From contig JAFGUC010000024.1 in NCBI GenBank assembly GCA_016938695.1, positions 1-64,000 on the forward strand: a stretch of 64,000 bases of DNA, given 5' to 3'. Shown one piece after another: positions 28,533 through 35,958 of the stretch. The notes beneath the pieces were generated by a model that was not told the DNA's origin, made no database searches, and saw only the letters and a program-made list of their open reading frames with translations. This DNA is from Candidatus Woesearchaeota archaeon. GTDB lineage: Archaea; Nanobdellota; Nanobdellia; Woesearchaeales; JAFGUC01. The translations under genes and the position numbers were made by a program. Numbering within the stretch: the first letter of the stretch is position 1; each line of letters opens with the position of its first letter.

Positions 28533-28723
28533 TTTATGAGATTTGGCATTCTTTTAATGAACTCTATTTGCATATCCATCATAACTTTCCCAATTTTGGA
28601 GTTAGAATTCACTTCTTGAATTAGTTGATCTCTAGTAAAATCTCCACTTCCTCCAATTGAAAAACTAACATTAGGCGGCATAGCAGATAATCTTTCAACA
28701 ACCAATTTTTGGATATAGTTCAT
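28529..28723 (-). CDS. Small protein upstream of the CHAT-like peptidase
   Basis: 64 residues. An N-terminal helix is followed by a short beta segment (N-V-S-F-S-I-G-G), then F-T-R-D-Q-L-I-Q-E-V and a helix K-I-G-K-V-M-M-D-M-Q-I-E-F-I-K. It looks like a small adaptor domain rather than a DNA-binding protein. Start and stop overlap those of its neighbours by four bases on each side, so it is translationally coupled to both. No family recognised. Confidence 0.6.
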   Translation of the reverse strand: MNYIQKLVVERLSAMPPNVSFSIGGSGDFTRDQLIQEVNSNSKIGKVMMDMQIEFIKRMPNLIK

Positions 28724-28923
28724 TTTAAAACACCAATTTCCTCCAGACTTTTTAAAATTTTCTCTGAATATTTACCATTATTTCGTATTTCAAGATTCGC
28801 CGTTAGCCAAGTAAATGTTTGTTTATCTATAATTGCAATGATTTCGTTTCTTAAAGGAACAGGGACATTAGCAAACAATCTAAGAAATTGTGATTTTAAA
28901 GTTTCAATAGTATTCTTCCCCAT
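28720..28923 (-). CDS. Small leading protein of the CHAT-like peptidase operon
   Basis: 67 residues. Predicted mostly helical with the pattern V-P-V-P-L-R-N-E-I-I-A-I-I-D, T-F-T-W-L and a final helix S-E-K-I-L-K-S-L-E-E-I-G-V-L, which looks like a small helical or winged-helix adaptor. A GGGGT Shine-Dalgarno site lies nine bases before the ATG, and AT-rich TATA-like sequence precedes it. It overlaps the next gene by ATGA. No family recognised; sensor, adaptor or antitoxin-like roles are possible but unproven. Confidence 0.6.
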   Translation of the reverse strand: MGKNTIETLKSQFLRLFANVPVPLRNEIIAIIDKQTFTWLTANLEIRNNGKYSEKILKSLEEIGVLK

Positions 28924-29061
28924 CTCAAAAACCCCTATATAATATATATTAACTTATATATATAAAATATGTTGTTTGATTCGGATAATCCGAAAAACCC
29001 ACTACCTACTAGTAACAAACCGAAACATATATAAAGTATGACATAGAAATAGGACAATATC
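28924..29061. promoter_or_regulatory. Divergent promoter region with TTCGGAT-A-ATCCGAA palindrome
   Basis: Bases between the CHAT-like operon (left) and the GY-repeat surface protein (right). Left-facing TATA-like sequence lies near 28935-28970, and right-facing atatataaag near 29026-29035. Between them a perfect 15-base palindrome (7-base arms, one central A) occupies 28980-28994, well placed for a repressor or activator site. Confidence 0.5.
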
Positions 29062-30285
29062 ATGAATAAAAACACTGTTGTTGGGATTTTGTATGCAGTT
29101 TTTGCAACACTTTTTCTAGTTATGCCTGCATTTACAGATGCTCTAACTTTAAGTGTATCAATGGCTAAAACTGAAGTTAACGAAGACGAAAACATCGAGT
29201 TCGACGTAACTGCAGATATTGAAAACATTGAAAGATATGATATTCAAAATTTCACGGTTGAAGTAGGAAATGAAACTTGTACATTTGATATATACGGTTC
29301 AAATTCCTGCCCTAACTTCATGATTACTAAAACAAACTATACAGCAACTTACGGCTATGGATATGGTTACGGTTATGGTTATGGTTACGGATATACAGAC
29401 GGACAACTAAGATACCACGTAAAATATTTAGCTAGAGACATTACTGAAACAAAAGATTTAGAAGTAAAATTTTCTCTTAACACTAAAACAGAAAGCAAAC
29501 TTTCTGAAATAAAATCTATCAAAGTTAAAGACATGAACAAAATTAACATTGATGAAATGTTAAACAATCTACCAGATTACTTTAGTGGGAATACTACAAT
29601 TAGAGACATTCAACTAAGTAATAACTCAATCAACGTTTCAATTCCAAATGGAACAATCATTACATCCAATGGAACAAATAACAAATCAATGTTTAAATTA
29701 AAATTAACAAGTTCAAATGGTAAACCTGCAAACACTCAAGAGATTAAAACAATCAAATGGGGAATTGAAGGAGAAACTTTACTATTTTCACAACCGATTA
29801 CTATCAGAGTAAATGTTGGTTCAGCATATGATGGTCAAACTTTAACAGTTTTTAGATCACCAAATAACAATGCTTGGACACAATTAGGTTTAGTTGATAC
29901 AACTTGTTTAGTAACAAGTGGTGTTTGTGAATTTAGGACAAGTGCAGCATCATACTTTACAATAAGTCAAATAGTTCCACCATCTTCATCAAGAAGAAGT
30001 TCAGGAAGTTCAAGATCAACAGACAATTATCCAGAAGACATCTTTAAAGCAGTTGAAGACGCTAAAAAAGAAGTAGAAAATACTCCAAAAGAAGGAACAA
30101 TTGAAGCTGTTGTAAGAAATGAAACACAAGAAGACGATTTCGAACCTTATGTAGAATCACAAACAAAACCAATAGGACCATCAGGTATGGCAACTGGAAA
30201 TTCAATTCTACGAATTGGAACATTTATTGGACTTGGAATAATTGGACTGTTAGCAGTATTTGCTTTAGTATTCAAGCGAAAATAA
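29062..30285 (+). CDS. Secreted surface protein with Tyr-Gly repeat and C-terminal anchor
   Basis: 407 residues. A signal peptide (1-27) precedes an Ig-like domain with two cysteines, then an uninterrupted (Y-G)7-Y tract coded at 29350-29394, a middle domain, a domain with V-G-S-A-Y-D-G-Q-T-L-T-V-F-R-S and paired Cys near T-T-C-L-V-T-S-G-V-C, a Ser/Arg-rich linker (S-S-S-R-R-S-S-G-S-S-R), and a C-terminal TM helix with K-R-K. The latter half resembles surface proteins common in DPANN archaea. The GY tract is a flexible, possibly adhesive spacer. The following SpoIIM-like gene starts two bases later, so they are one operon. Confidence 0.75.
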   Translation: MNKNTVVGILYAVFATLFLVMPAFTDALTLSVSMAKTEVNEDENIEFDVTADIENIERYDIQNFTVEVGNETCTFDIYGSNSCPNFMITKTNYTATYGYGYGYGYGYGYGYTDGQLRYHVKYLARDITETKDLEVKFSLNTKTESKLSEIKSIKVKDMNKINIDEMLNNLPDYFSGNTTIRDIQLSNNSINVSIPNGTIITSNGTNNKSMFKLKLTSSNGKPANTQEIKTIKWGIEGETLLFSQPITIRVNVGSAYDGQTLTVFRSPNNNAWTQLGLVDTTCLVTSGVCEFRTSAASYFTISQIVPPSSSRRSSGSSRSTDNYPEDIFKAVEDAKKEVENTPKEGTIEAVVRNETQEDDFEPYVESQTKPIGPSGMATGNSILRIGTFIGLGIIGLLAVFALVFKRK

Positions 30286-30286
30286 A

Positions 30287-31012
30287 ATGTTAGATACTTT
30301 TCTTTTAAAAGAAGAAAATAAACTTAATTTGTTCTTATTATTCATTGGTACGCTAGGAATAACGCTATTCTCAGCATTCCTTAATTTTCCAATGGGAAAA
30401 AATTCAATGTTCTTAGTTTCTTTAATTACTCTAGGACTTGCATATCCTGTAACAAGATATATTCGATTTAGAGATAGAGAAGAAATAACTAAAAAACTAA
30501 AAGAAACAACCCTTCTAAAAAGACATGAGCAAGAAGTAGTTGTTTACTTAACAATTTTTCTAGCAGTTGTAATTGGAATTTTCTTAACTGCAAGACTTAC
30601 AACAGATTTTTCAATGCAACAAGCATTTTTGTCATCAATCTCAGGAAATGCAACAAGTTCATTACCTTTCACAAAGATATTACTAAATAATTTATTAGTT
30701 TTAATTTTAACTTTAGCAATAACATTGCTTTTATCATCAGGATTACTTTTAGTTCTAGTTTGGAACGCATCAATTATTGCATACGCATTAACTCAAGTAT
30801 CTAATCCATTGATAACTGGTATTGCATTCTTAGGTCATGGATTAGTCGAAGTTGCAGGATATATTATTGTAGGAATCGCAGCATCATTGCTCTCATACAA
30901 AATTGAGAATTACAAAGAAGCTAGTAAATCTAAAGTAATAAAAGATGTAGTTATTCTAACTGCAATAGGAATCACAACAATTTTCTTAGCAGCAATATTA
31001 GAAGTAATATAA
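30287..31012 (+). CDS. SpoIIM/DUF95-family membrane protein
   Basis: 241 residues with about five to six TM helices. The conserved pattern of the family is visible: I-L-L-N-N-L-L-V in a helix, then a long TM hairpin with V-W-N-A-S-I-I-A-Y-A, and H-G-L-V-E-V-A-G-Y near the C-terminus. The first helices are separated from the core by a charged segment (R-F-R-D-R-E-E-I). Its archaeal role is unknown. Co-transcribed with the surface protein at 29062. Confidence 0.75.
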   Translation: MLDTFLLKEENKLNLFLLFIGTLGITLFSAFLNFPMGKNSMFLVSLITLGLAYPVTRYIRFRDREEITKKLKETTLLKRHEQEVVVYLTIFLAVVIGIFLTARLTTDFSMQQAFLSSISGNATSSLPFTKILLNNLLVLILTLAITLLLSSGLLLVLVWNASIIAYALTQVSNPLITGIAFLGHGLVEVAGYIIVGIAASLLSYKIENYKEASKSKVIKDVVILTAIGITTIFLAAILEVI

Positions 31013-31023
31013 AAAAATTAAAA

Positions 31024-32742
31024 TTAATCTCGGACTTTTATTCCGAGTTCTGCAAGTTGTTTATCATCAACTACATTAGGTGCTTCATCGAGTGGTGAAT
31101 ATGCTGCCTTGTTTTTAGGGAATGCCATAACCTCTTTGATGCTGTCATTTCCTGTCATCATAGCAGCCAACCTATCAAGACCAAATGCAAGTCCGCCATG
31201 AGGTGGAACTCCGTATTTGAAAGCTTCTAATAAGAATCCAAATTTAGATGCAGCATCCTCTTCAGAAATGCCAAGTAATTCAAAAATCTTAGCCTGCAAT
31301 TTCTTATCATGAATTCTTATACTTCCACCACCAGCTTCATTACCGTTGATAGCAATATCGTATGCAAGAGATCTAACACTTCCTAAGTCACCTGCATACA
31401 ATTTGTCCAAATCTTCTGGATGTGGCATTGTAAATGGATGATGAACAGACATAAATCGTCCTTCTTCTTCGCTCCATTCAAATAATGGGAATTCAGTAAT
31501 CCATACAAATCCGAATTTAGATTTATCAAACAATTCTAAATTTCGTGCAATCTCAAGTCTAACTCTACCAAGTGCTTCATTTGCAATTGAACGAGCTGGG
31601 TCAGCAACAATAAATAACGTTCCTTTTCCAGAAACCTTTGATTTAATTAATGAAATTTCAGAAGGTGATAAGAATTTTAATATTCCGCCTTCAAGTTCAT
31701 CGCCAACAGATAAAGCAATTAATCCTTTTGCTTTGTAAAGTTTAGCAACTTCTTCATATTTCTTAACTTGTTTTCCAGAAAATTCAGAAGGAACAAAAAT
31801 ACCTTTTATTCCGCCGTTAGCTGCACCAGAAAACACTTTAAATTCAGAAGATGATAATTCTGCCGTGAAGTCAATAAACTCTAATCCGAACCTAATGTCG
31901 GGTTTATCTGAGCCATATTTCTCCATTGCATCTTTGTAAGTCATAGTTGGGATTTCTCCAACGTCAAGACCTTTAACTTCCTTGAATAAAGTTTTAATAA
32001 AACCATTCATTACTGAAATTACGTCTTTTTCTTCAACAAAACTCATCTCAAGATCAATTTGAGTAAATTCTGGTTGTCTGTCTGCTCGTAAATCTTCATC
32101 TCTGAAACACTTTACAATCTGTAAGTATCTATCAAAACCAGACACCATAAGAATTTGTTTGAATAATTGTGGTGATTGAGGTAACGCATAGAATTTTCCT
32201 TTGTTTACTCTTGATGGAACTAAGTAATCTCTTGCTCCTTCAGGAGTTGATTTTCCTAGAATTGGAGTTTCGATTTCAAGGAAATTATTTTTTTCAAAAT
32301 AATCTCTAGCAACTTTAGTAATCTTATATCTTGTAATAAGATTGTCTTGCATTTGCTTTCGTCTTAAATCTAAATATCTATATTTAAGTCTGTTATCTTC
32401 ACTAACATTATCAATATTATCGAGGTCAATAGGAATAACTGCGGATTCACTTAATACATTAATTGATGAAGCTTCAACTTCAATTTCGCCAGTTGCAAGA
32501 CTTTTATTGTCTTGGCCTTCCTGTCGTTTTTTAACAGTTCCACTAAATTGAACAACATATTCTCTTTTCAAACCTTCAGCTTTATCCTTATCACAAACAA
32601 CTTGAGTAAGTCCATACCGATCACGAAGATCAATAAAAACTAAATTACCAAAACTTCTAACTTTATTTACCCAACCTGCTAAAGTGACCTTCTGATTCAC
32701 GTCTTTAGCTGATAGTTCATTGCATGTGTGTGTTCTATACAT
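31024..32742 (-). CDS. aspS: Aspartyl-tRNA synthetase, bacterial type
   Basis: 572 residues. The N-terminal OB-fold (anticodon) domain has V-T-L-A-G-W-V-N-K-V-R-S-F-G. Class II motif 2 is F-R-D-E-D-L-R-A-D-R-Q-P-E-F-T-Q. A GAD insertion lies in the middle (around G-D-E-L-E-G-G). W-I-T-E-F-P-L-F-E-W and the H-H-P-F-T-M-P segment follow, and motif 3 is G-L-A-F-G-L-D-R-L. The length and GAD insertion are those of bacterial AspRS; archaeal AspRS is about 430 residues and lacks GAD. It attaches Asp to tRNA-Asp and in many organisms also mischarges tRNA-Asn. Probably acquired from bacteria. Confidence 0.93.
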   Translation of the reverse strand: MYRTHTCNELSAKDVNQKVTLAGWVNKVRSFGNLVFIDLRDRYGLTQVVCDKDKAEGLKREYVVQFSGTVKKRQEGQDNKSLATGEIEVEASSINVLSESAVIPIDLDNIDNVSEDNRLKYRYLDLRRKQMQDNLITRYKITKVARDYFEKNNFLEIETPILGKSTPEGARDYLVPSRVNKGKFYALPQSPQLFKQILMVSGFDRYLQIVKCFRDEDLRADRQPEFTQIDLEMSFVEEKDVISVMNGFIKTLFKEVKGLDVGEIPTMTYKDAMEKYGSDKPDIRFGLEFIDFTAELSSSEFKVFSGAANGGIKGIFVPSEFSGKQVKKYEEVAKLYKAKGLIALSVGDELEGGILKFLSPSEISLIKSKVSGKGTLFIVADPARSIANEALGRVRLEIARNLELFDKSKFGFVWITEFPLFEWSEEEGRFMSVHHPFTMPHPEDLDKLYAGDLGSVRSLAYDIAINGNEAGGGSIRIHDKKLQAKIFELLGISEEDAASKFGFLLEAFKYGVPPHGGLAFGLDRLAAMMTGNDSIKEVMAFPKNKAAYSPLDEAPNVVDDKQLAELGIKVRD

Positions 32743-32877
32743 AGTGATTCCCCTTCTATTGAGAATATTATTTGTAGATAGGTTATTTAAAAAGGTTTTT
32801 GTAATTTTGCTTTAAAGACGATGTTTTGGGACAAAAAGCGTATTTTCTTGTTATTTTGGGTTTTTAGAACTTTTAAA

Positions 32878-32900
32878 GCACTCCTGTCTGCCCTTTCACT
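32878..32900 (-). other. Antisense copy of the initiator tRNA D-arm
   Basis: Bases 32878-32893 are complementary to 32949-32964 in the tRNA-iMet D-arm at 15 of 16 positions; the next bases (to 32900) still resemble the tRNA 5' end in minus orientation. It lies in the gap between aspS and the tRNA. Either debris of a duplicated tRNA or a structural element. Confidence 0.5.
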
Positions 32901-32904
32901 ATCA

Positions 32905-32920
32905 AAAGATTTATAAAGTG
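32905..32920 (+). promoter_or_regulatory. TATA box of tRNA-iMet
   Basis: agatttataaagtg lies about 25 bases before the mature tRNA 5' end, as for archaeal tRNA genes with a short leader. The leader then contains CTGCCCTA (32933-32940), complementary to TAGGGCAG in the D-arm. Confidence 0.5.
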
Positions 32921-32939
32921 ACGTCTTTTTATCTGCCCT

Positions 32940-33014
32940 AGCGGGGTAGGGCAGGCAGGAGTGCCCGCCGGGCTCATAACCCGGAGGTCGGTGGTTCAAA
33001 TCCACCCTCCGCTA
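32940..33014 (+). tRNA. Initiator tRNA-Met (CAT)
   Basis: 75 nt. Acceptor AGCGGGG pairs with CTCCGCT (one G-U) with discriminator A, giving the A1-U72 pair of archaeal/eukaryotic initiators. The D stem is GGGC/GCCC. The anticodon arm is CCGGG-CTCATAA-CCCGG, with the three G-C pairs typical of initiator tRNA. The variable loop is AGGTC and the T arm GGTGG-TTCAAAT-CCACC. The 3' CCA is not encoded. Confidence 0.93.
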
Positions 33015-33027
33015 TTTTTCTTTAATA

Positions 33028-33058
33028 TTTACACATTTTCAATAGAAAATAGTGTAAA
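33028..33058. other. Hairpin just downstream of tRNA-iMet
   Basis: TTTACACATTTTC and GAAAATAGTGTAAA are inverted repeats separated by four bases, with one bulged base. Downstream location suggests a 3' structure or terminator for the tRNA transcript, but it lacks a clear T tract on the plus strand. Confidence 0.4.
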
Positions 33059-33071
33059 CTATATTGAAAAA

Positions 33072-33125
33072 TGCGGAAGGGATGAGGATTTGAACACGAC
33101 CGATTAAGGGTTATGAGTCGGCGGG
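33072..33125 (-). pseudogene. Degenerate tRNA 3'-half (Met/Lys-like fragment)
   Basis: On the minus strand this reads as the 3' half of a tRNA: anticodon loop CTCATAA, a T-loop TTCAAAT, an acceptor 3' strand CTTCCGC and a final A. The T stem is mispaired and no 5' half follows upstream (beyond 33125 the sequence is plain A-rich). The anticodon stem CCGA/TCGG closes a 14-base loop that contains both CAT and CTT, as if a tRNA-Lys(CTT)-like arm had gained seven bases. Most likely a pseudogene or an attachment-site remnant; a split tRNA half is a remote alternative. Confidence 0.5.
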
Positions 33126-33151
33126 AAGAAATTAAAAATAAAATAATAAAA

Positions 33152-33673
33152 TTACATTGTTGAAGTTGAAGAAACTGCAACATTCTGCTTATTTTCAGCA
33201 AATTTTCCTTTAAATCTTGTGTAGACTCTCTTTTTTACTTCCGAATAATTATACACATTAAAACTAATCTTCCAGTTTTCAAAAACAGTAACCGAAATCA
33301 CTTTTGGCTCAATACCATTTTCCTGACATTTATTCATAAAATTAAAATTACTTTTACAAAATTCCATGACCTGTTTGACATCATGCTTCTTTGATTTAAC
33401 ATCATAAACAATAATTTTTTCAACAATTCTATCATTTACATTATTTAATTTGAATTCAATTAGATCACTTTTTCTCCAATTAGAATTAAGAAATTCAATT
33501 TGTTTTTCTTGTCCAAAAATTAATCTATACTTTGACAGAATTTCACTGACATTATCAAATCTGTTCATGTTAAAAATAAAATTATTCTTATTTTCACGTC
33601 TAATAATCATCCGAGCTGTGTTTTCAAGAGTGTATCCTCTTAAATTATTGTCGTCTAGTAGATTTATTATCAT
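33152..33673 (-). CDS. Possible PD-(D/E)xK-fold nuclease
   Basis: 173 residues, no known name. An early helix with E17 (T-L-E-N-T-A-R-M-I), then D70 in K-S-D-L-I-E-F and D91-V-K93 in I-V-Y-D-V-K-S-K could form the E...D...(D/E)xK site of restriction/resolvase-type nucleases. The C-terminal part has beta strands (K-V-I-S-V-T-V-F) that fit the fold. The isolated position beside tRNA-iMet and a tRNA fragment is typical of acquired genes. The fold call is weak and based on spacing of a few residues. Confidence 0.4.
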   Translation of the reverse strand: MIINLLDDNNLRGYTLENTARMIIRRENKNNFIFNMNRFDNVSEILSKYRLIFGQEKQIEFLNSNWRKSDLIEFKLNNVNDRIVEKIIVYDVKSKKHDVKQVMEFCKSNFNFMNKCQENGIEPKVISVTVFENWKISFNVYNYSEVKKRVYTRFKGKFAENKQNVAVSSTSTM

Positions 33674-33725
33674 ACTATGAAAAGCATAAAAAAATTATAT
33701 ATAATTTATTTAGAGAAGGGGACAA

Positions 33726-34229
33726 TCATAAATTAAATTCATCTAGAACTTTTAAAAATACGCCGTTGTAATCAGACATCCACCTATGAGAAACATCTGA
33801 ACATATTTTAACAAATTCGTCTCTTGAAATCCACTCAATTACTGAAATCTCTTCAGATGTAGAAACTGGACCTAACACCTCAACAACAACTATATTCTGT
33901 TGTTGACCTTTATACTTAACTCCTAATTTTTTCAAGCTATCTTCAATTATTGTGGAAGGCCAATAATATTCATTTGTATACTTACTAACACCTAGAACAC
34001 GAATATCTGAACATTTAAGTTCTTCAAAAAATTCTCGTTTTGCCGCAGAAATCAAATCTTCATCAGATTCAATTCCGCCTTGCGAAACTTTTCTCCAATT
34101 CTCATTTGGAGCCTTTTTGTCCCATTCATGTTTACCAACAATTAAAAATTTTCCATTAGAAATGGCTAAGATGACAACACTAGGACGAAAAGGTAGATTT
34201 TCATATTCTGCAAGTATTTCTCGAACCAT
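33726..34229 (-). CDS. Nudix hydrolase
   Basis: 167 residues. The Nudix box is present at residues 51-70: G-G-I-E-S-D-E, seven residues, then R-E-F-F-E-E-L, giving the metal-binding R-E-x2-E-E. The usual Gly near the end of the box is replaced by Lys (L-K-C). It hydrolyses a nucleoside diphosphate linked to another moiety. A tyrosine/tryptophan-rich loop (Y-T-N-E-Y-Y-W-P) resembles RppH/Ap4A-type enzymes, but the substrate is uncertain. A single gene between opposite-strand neighbours. Confidence 0.85.
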   Translation of the reverse strand: MVREILAEYENLPFRPSVVILAISNGKFLIVGKHEWDKKAPNENWRKVSQGGIESDEDLISAAKREFFEELKCSDIRVLGVSKYTNEYYWPSTIIEDSLKKLGVKYKGQQQNIVVVEVLGPVSTSEEISVIEWISRDEFVKICSDVSHRWMSDYNGVFLKVLDEFNL

Positions 34230-34280
34230 AATTACCTGGTACTAATAAATTATTTAAATTTATGTATATCTAAGTTTAAC

Positions 34281-35942
34281 ATGATTTTAAGTAATTTTGT
34301 TTATATTTCAAATTATTATGCATCTATAGTGTGTTTTTTGTTCTTTTTAATTATTTTATTCTTCATAATAAAAAGATTAAACATAGAATTCAAAAAGAAT
34401 TTAATTCCTATATTGTTCTTATTTTTGTTAATATTATTTTTAGGTCTTATAAACATAGATTATAATGTCTCTGGGGAGACAGATTTGTATATGACTAGTG
34501 GTATATGTTTATCTAATAATAATTTGTTTCAAAAATATCCTTTGTGTGAAGAATTAGTAATGCAGAATGAATTTATGTGGCCAACAATATTATCTTTATT
34601 TTTTAGATTATTTGGATTATCTATTTTTGTTTCTGGATTGGTTAGTATTATTATTGCTGGTTTATGTTGTATTCTTATTTATTTGATTTTAATCAAGTTT
34701 ACTTCATTATTTAATTCTTTTTTAGGGAGTTTGTTTATTTTTATCTTACCGTATAATTTAAATTTTATGATTCTTCCAATAAAAGAAGGATCGTTTATTT
34801 TTGGTGTTTTATTGCTTTTATTATATTTATCTAGACGTCCAAAATTAAGTTCTCCTATAGATTTATTTTTTTTAAATGTAATATCTTGTTTTTCTTATTT
34901 AGTCAGAGCTCAAGGAATAATTTTATTTCCTATTTTTTATTCAATTTATTTACTAAGTAATGTGAAATTACCAATCAAAACAAAGTTACGTGATATTTTT
35001 ATTTCATTACTTCCAATTTTAATAATATTTAATACAGATATTTCATTATATTTAAATAAATTACCAGGATTTCCCGAATATTCTTTAGCTAGTATTTTTT
35101 TTGGTTTTTTAAATAATCTTAAAGTAATTCATCTATGGAATTATTTGATCAAGATTTTTAACGGATTTAATCTATTTGTGATTGTTGTTTTAATTGGAAT
35201 TTTAGCTAATTTTATCAAAACAAAAAGAAAATTTAACCAATCTCTAAAAATAGGTATTATTCTTTATTTGGTGTTTACAACATTGGTGTTTTTTATTTTT
35301 TTTAGTGGTACTGACTCAATAGCTGCTATATATCAAGCAAATTTTCATCATATCAGCAACATGTCAGTTATTTTTTGGTTAGGAATAATCTTAATGATCA
35401 GTCATGTATTCGATGTAAAGATAATCAAATATCGTTCTCTAAAATTATCTCTAAGTTTGATTTTCATAACAATTTTATTTATTTCACTTTTTTTATACTA
35501 CCCTATAATTAATGAAAATCCATCAAGTAATATTTTTGAATTGGATTTGGGAATTCGAGATTCAAGTAAAATAATAGAATCTTATGAAACTGTTTATTTT
35601 GTTTCAAATGAGTATAACCGATTTAACTTTAATCAATTTTTATATTTAAATGATATCTTTTTACATAAATTCAAATTTATTTATTTTATTGAAAAAAAAT
35701 ATTACTATACAGAATTATCTGATGAGGAAAGCAACGATTTTTTTATTGTTGACAAATATATATATAATTTTAATGATTCAATATTTCTTTTTAGACGTAC
35801 TGATTTATTTTGGGATCATAATTGTAGTTTAATAGGATTGAATTTATCTAAGTATTTATCTAGTTATTTTTATAACTTTAATAATAATTCCAAATTACTA
35901 ATAAATTATAGTGATAGTATTTGTACTTTTGAAGTTAAATAG
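34281..35942 (+). CDS. Multi-span membrane protein, GT-C-like
   Basis: 553 residues with about 11-12 TM helices in the first 410 and a soluble C-terminal part. After the second TM helix, the loop V-S-G-E-T-D-L-Y has the acidic residues expected in GT-C glycosyltransferases (ArnT/PMT type). Overall shape resembles the proteins at 52446 and 18396. It is transcribed alone, away from the main glycan locus. Very AT-rich, with runs of Phe, Ile and Leu. Role in surface glycosylation is inferred. Confidence 0.55.
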   Translation: MILSNFVYISNYYASIVCFLFFLIILFFIIKRLNIEFKKNLIPILFLFLLILFLGLINIDYNVSGETDLYMTSGICLSNNNLFQKYPLCEELVMQNEFMWPTILSLFFRLFGLSIFVSGLVSIIIAGLCCILIYLILIKFTSLFNSFLGSLFIFILPYNLNFMILPIKEGSFIFGVLLLLLYLSRRPKLSSPIDLFFLNVISCFSYLVRAQGIILFPIFYSIYLLSNVKLPIKTKLRDIFISLLPILIIFNTDISLYLNKLPGFPEYSLASIFFGFLNNLKVIHLWNYLIKIFNGFNLFVIVVLIGILANFIKTKRKFNQSLKIGIILYLVFTTLVFFIFFSGTDSIAAIYQANFHHISNMSVIFWLGIILMISHVFDVKIIKYRSLKLSLSLIFITILFISLFLYYPIINENPSSNIFELDLGIRDSSKIIESYETVYFVSNEYNRFNFNQFLYLNDIFLHKFKFIYFIEKKYYYTELSDEESNDFFIVDKYIYNFNDSIFLFRRTDLFWDHNCSLIGLNLSKYLSSYFYNFNNNSKLLINYSDSICTFEVK

Positions 35943-35958
35943 AAAAAATAAAAAAAAA

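Noticed and set aside
28935-29228. 97-aa reading frame on the minus strand with hydrophobic segments
   Set aside because: Its N-terminal part is antisense to the signal peptide of the real gene at 29062 and its end covers the divergent promoter; it is a shadow.
32787-33005. 72-aa minus-strand frame reading into tRNA-iMet
   Set aside because: The start is the reverse complement of the tRNA 3' half (the familiar NHRPP artefact), so not a protein.
33072-33125. A complete functional tRNA-Met on the minus strand
   Set aside because: No D-arm or 5' acceptor strand is present and the T stem is mispaired.
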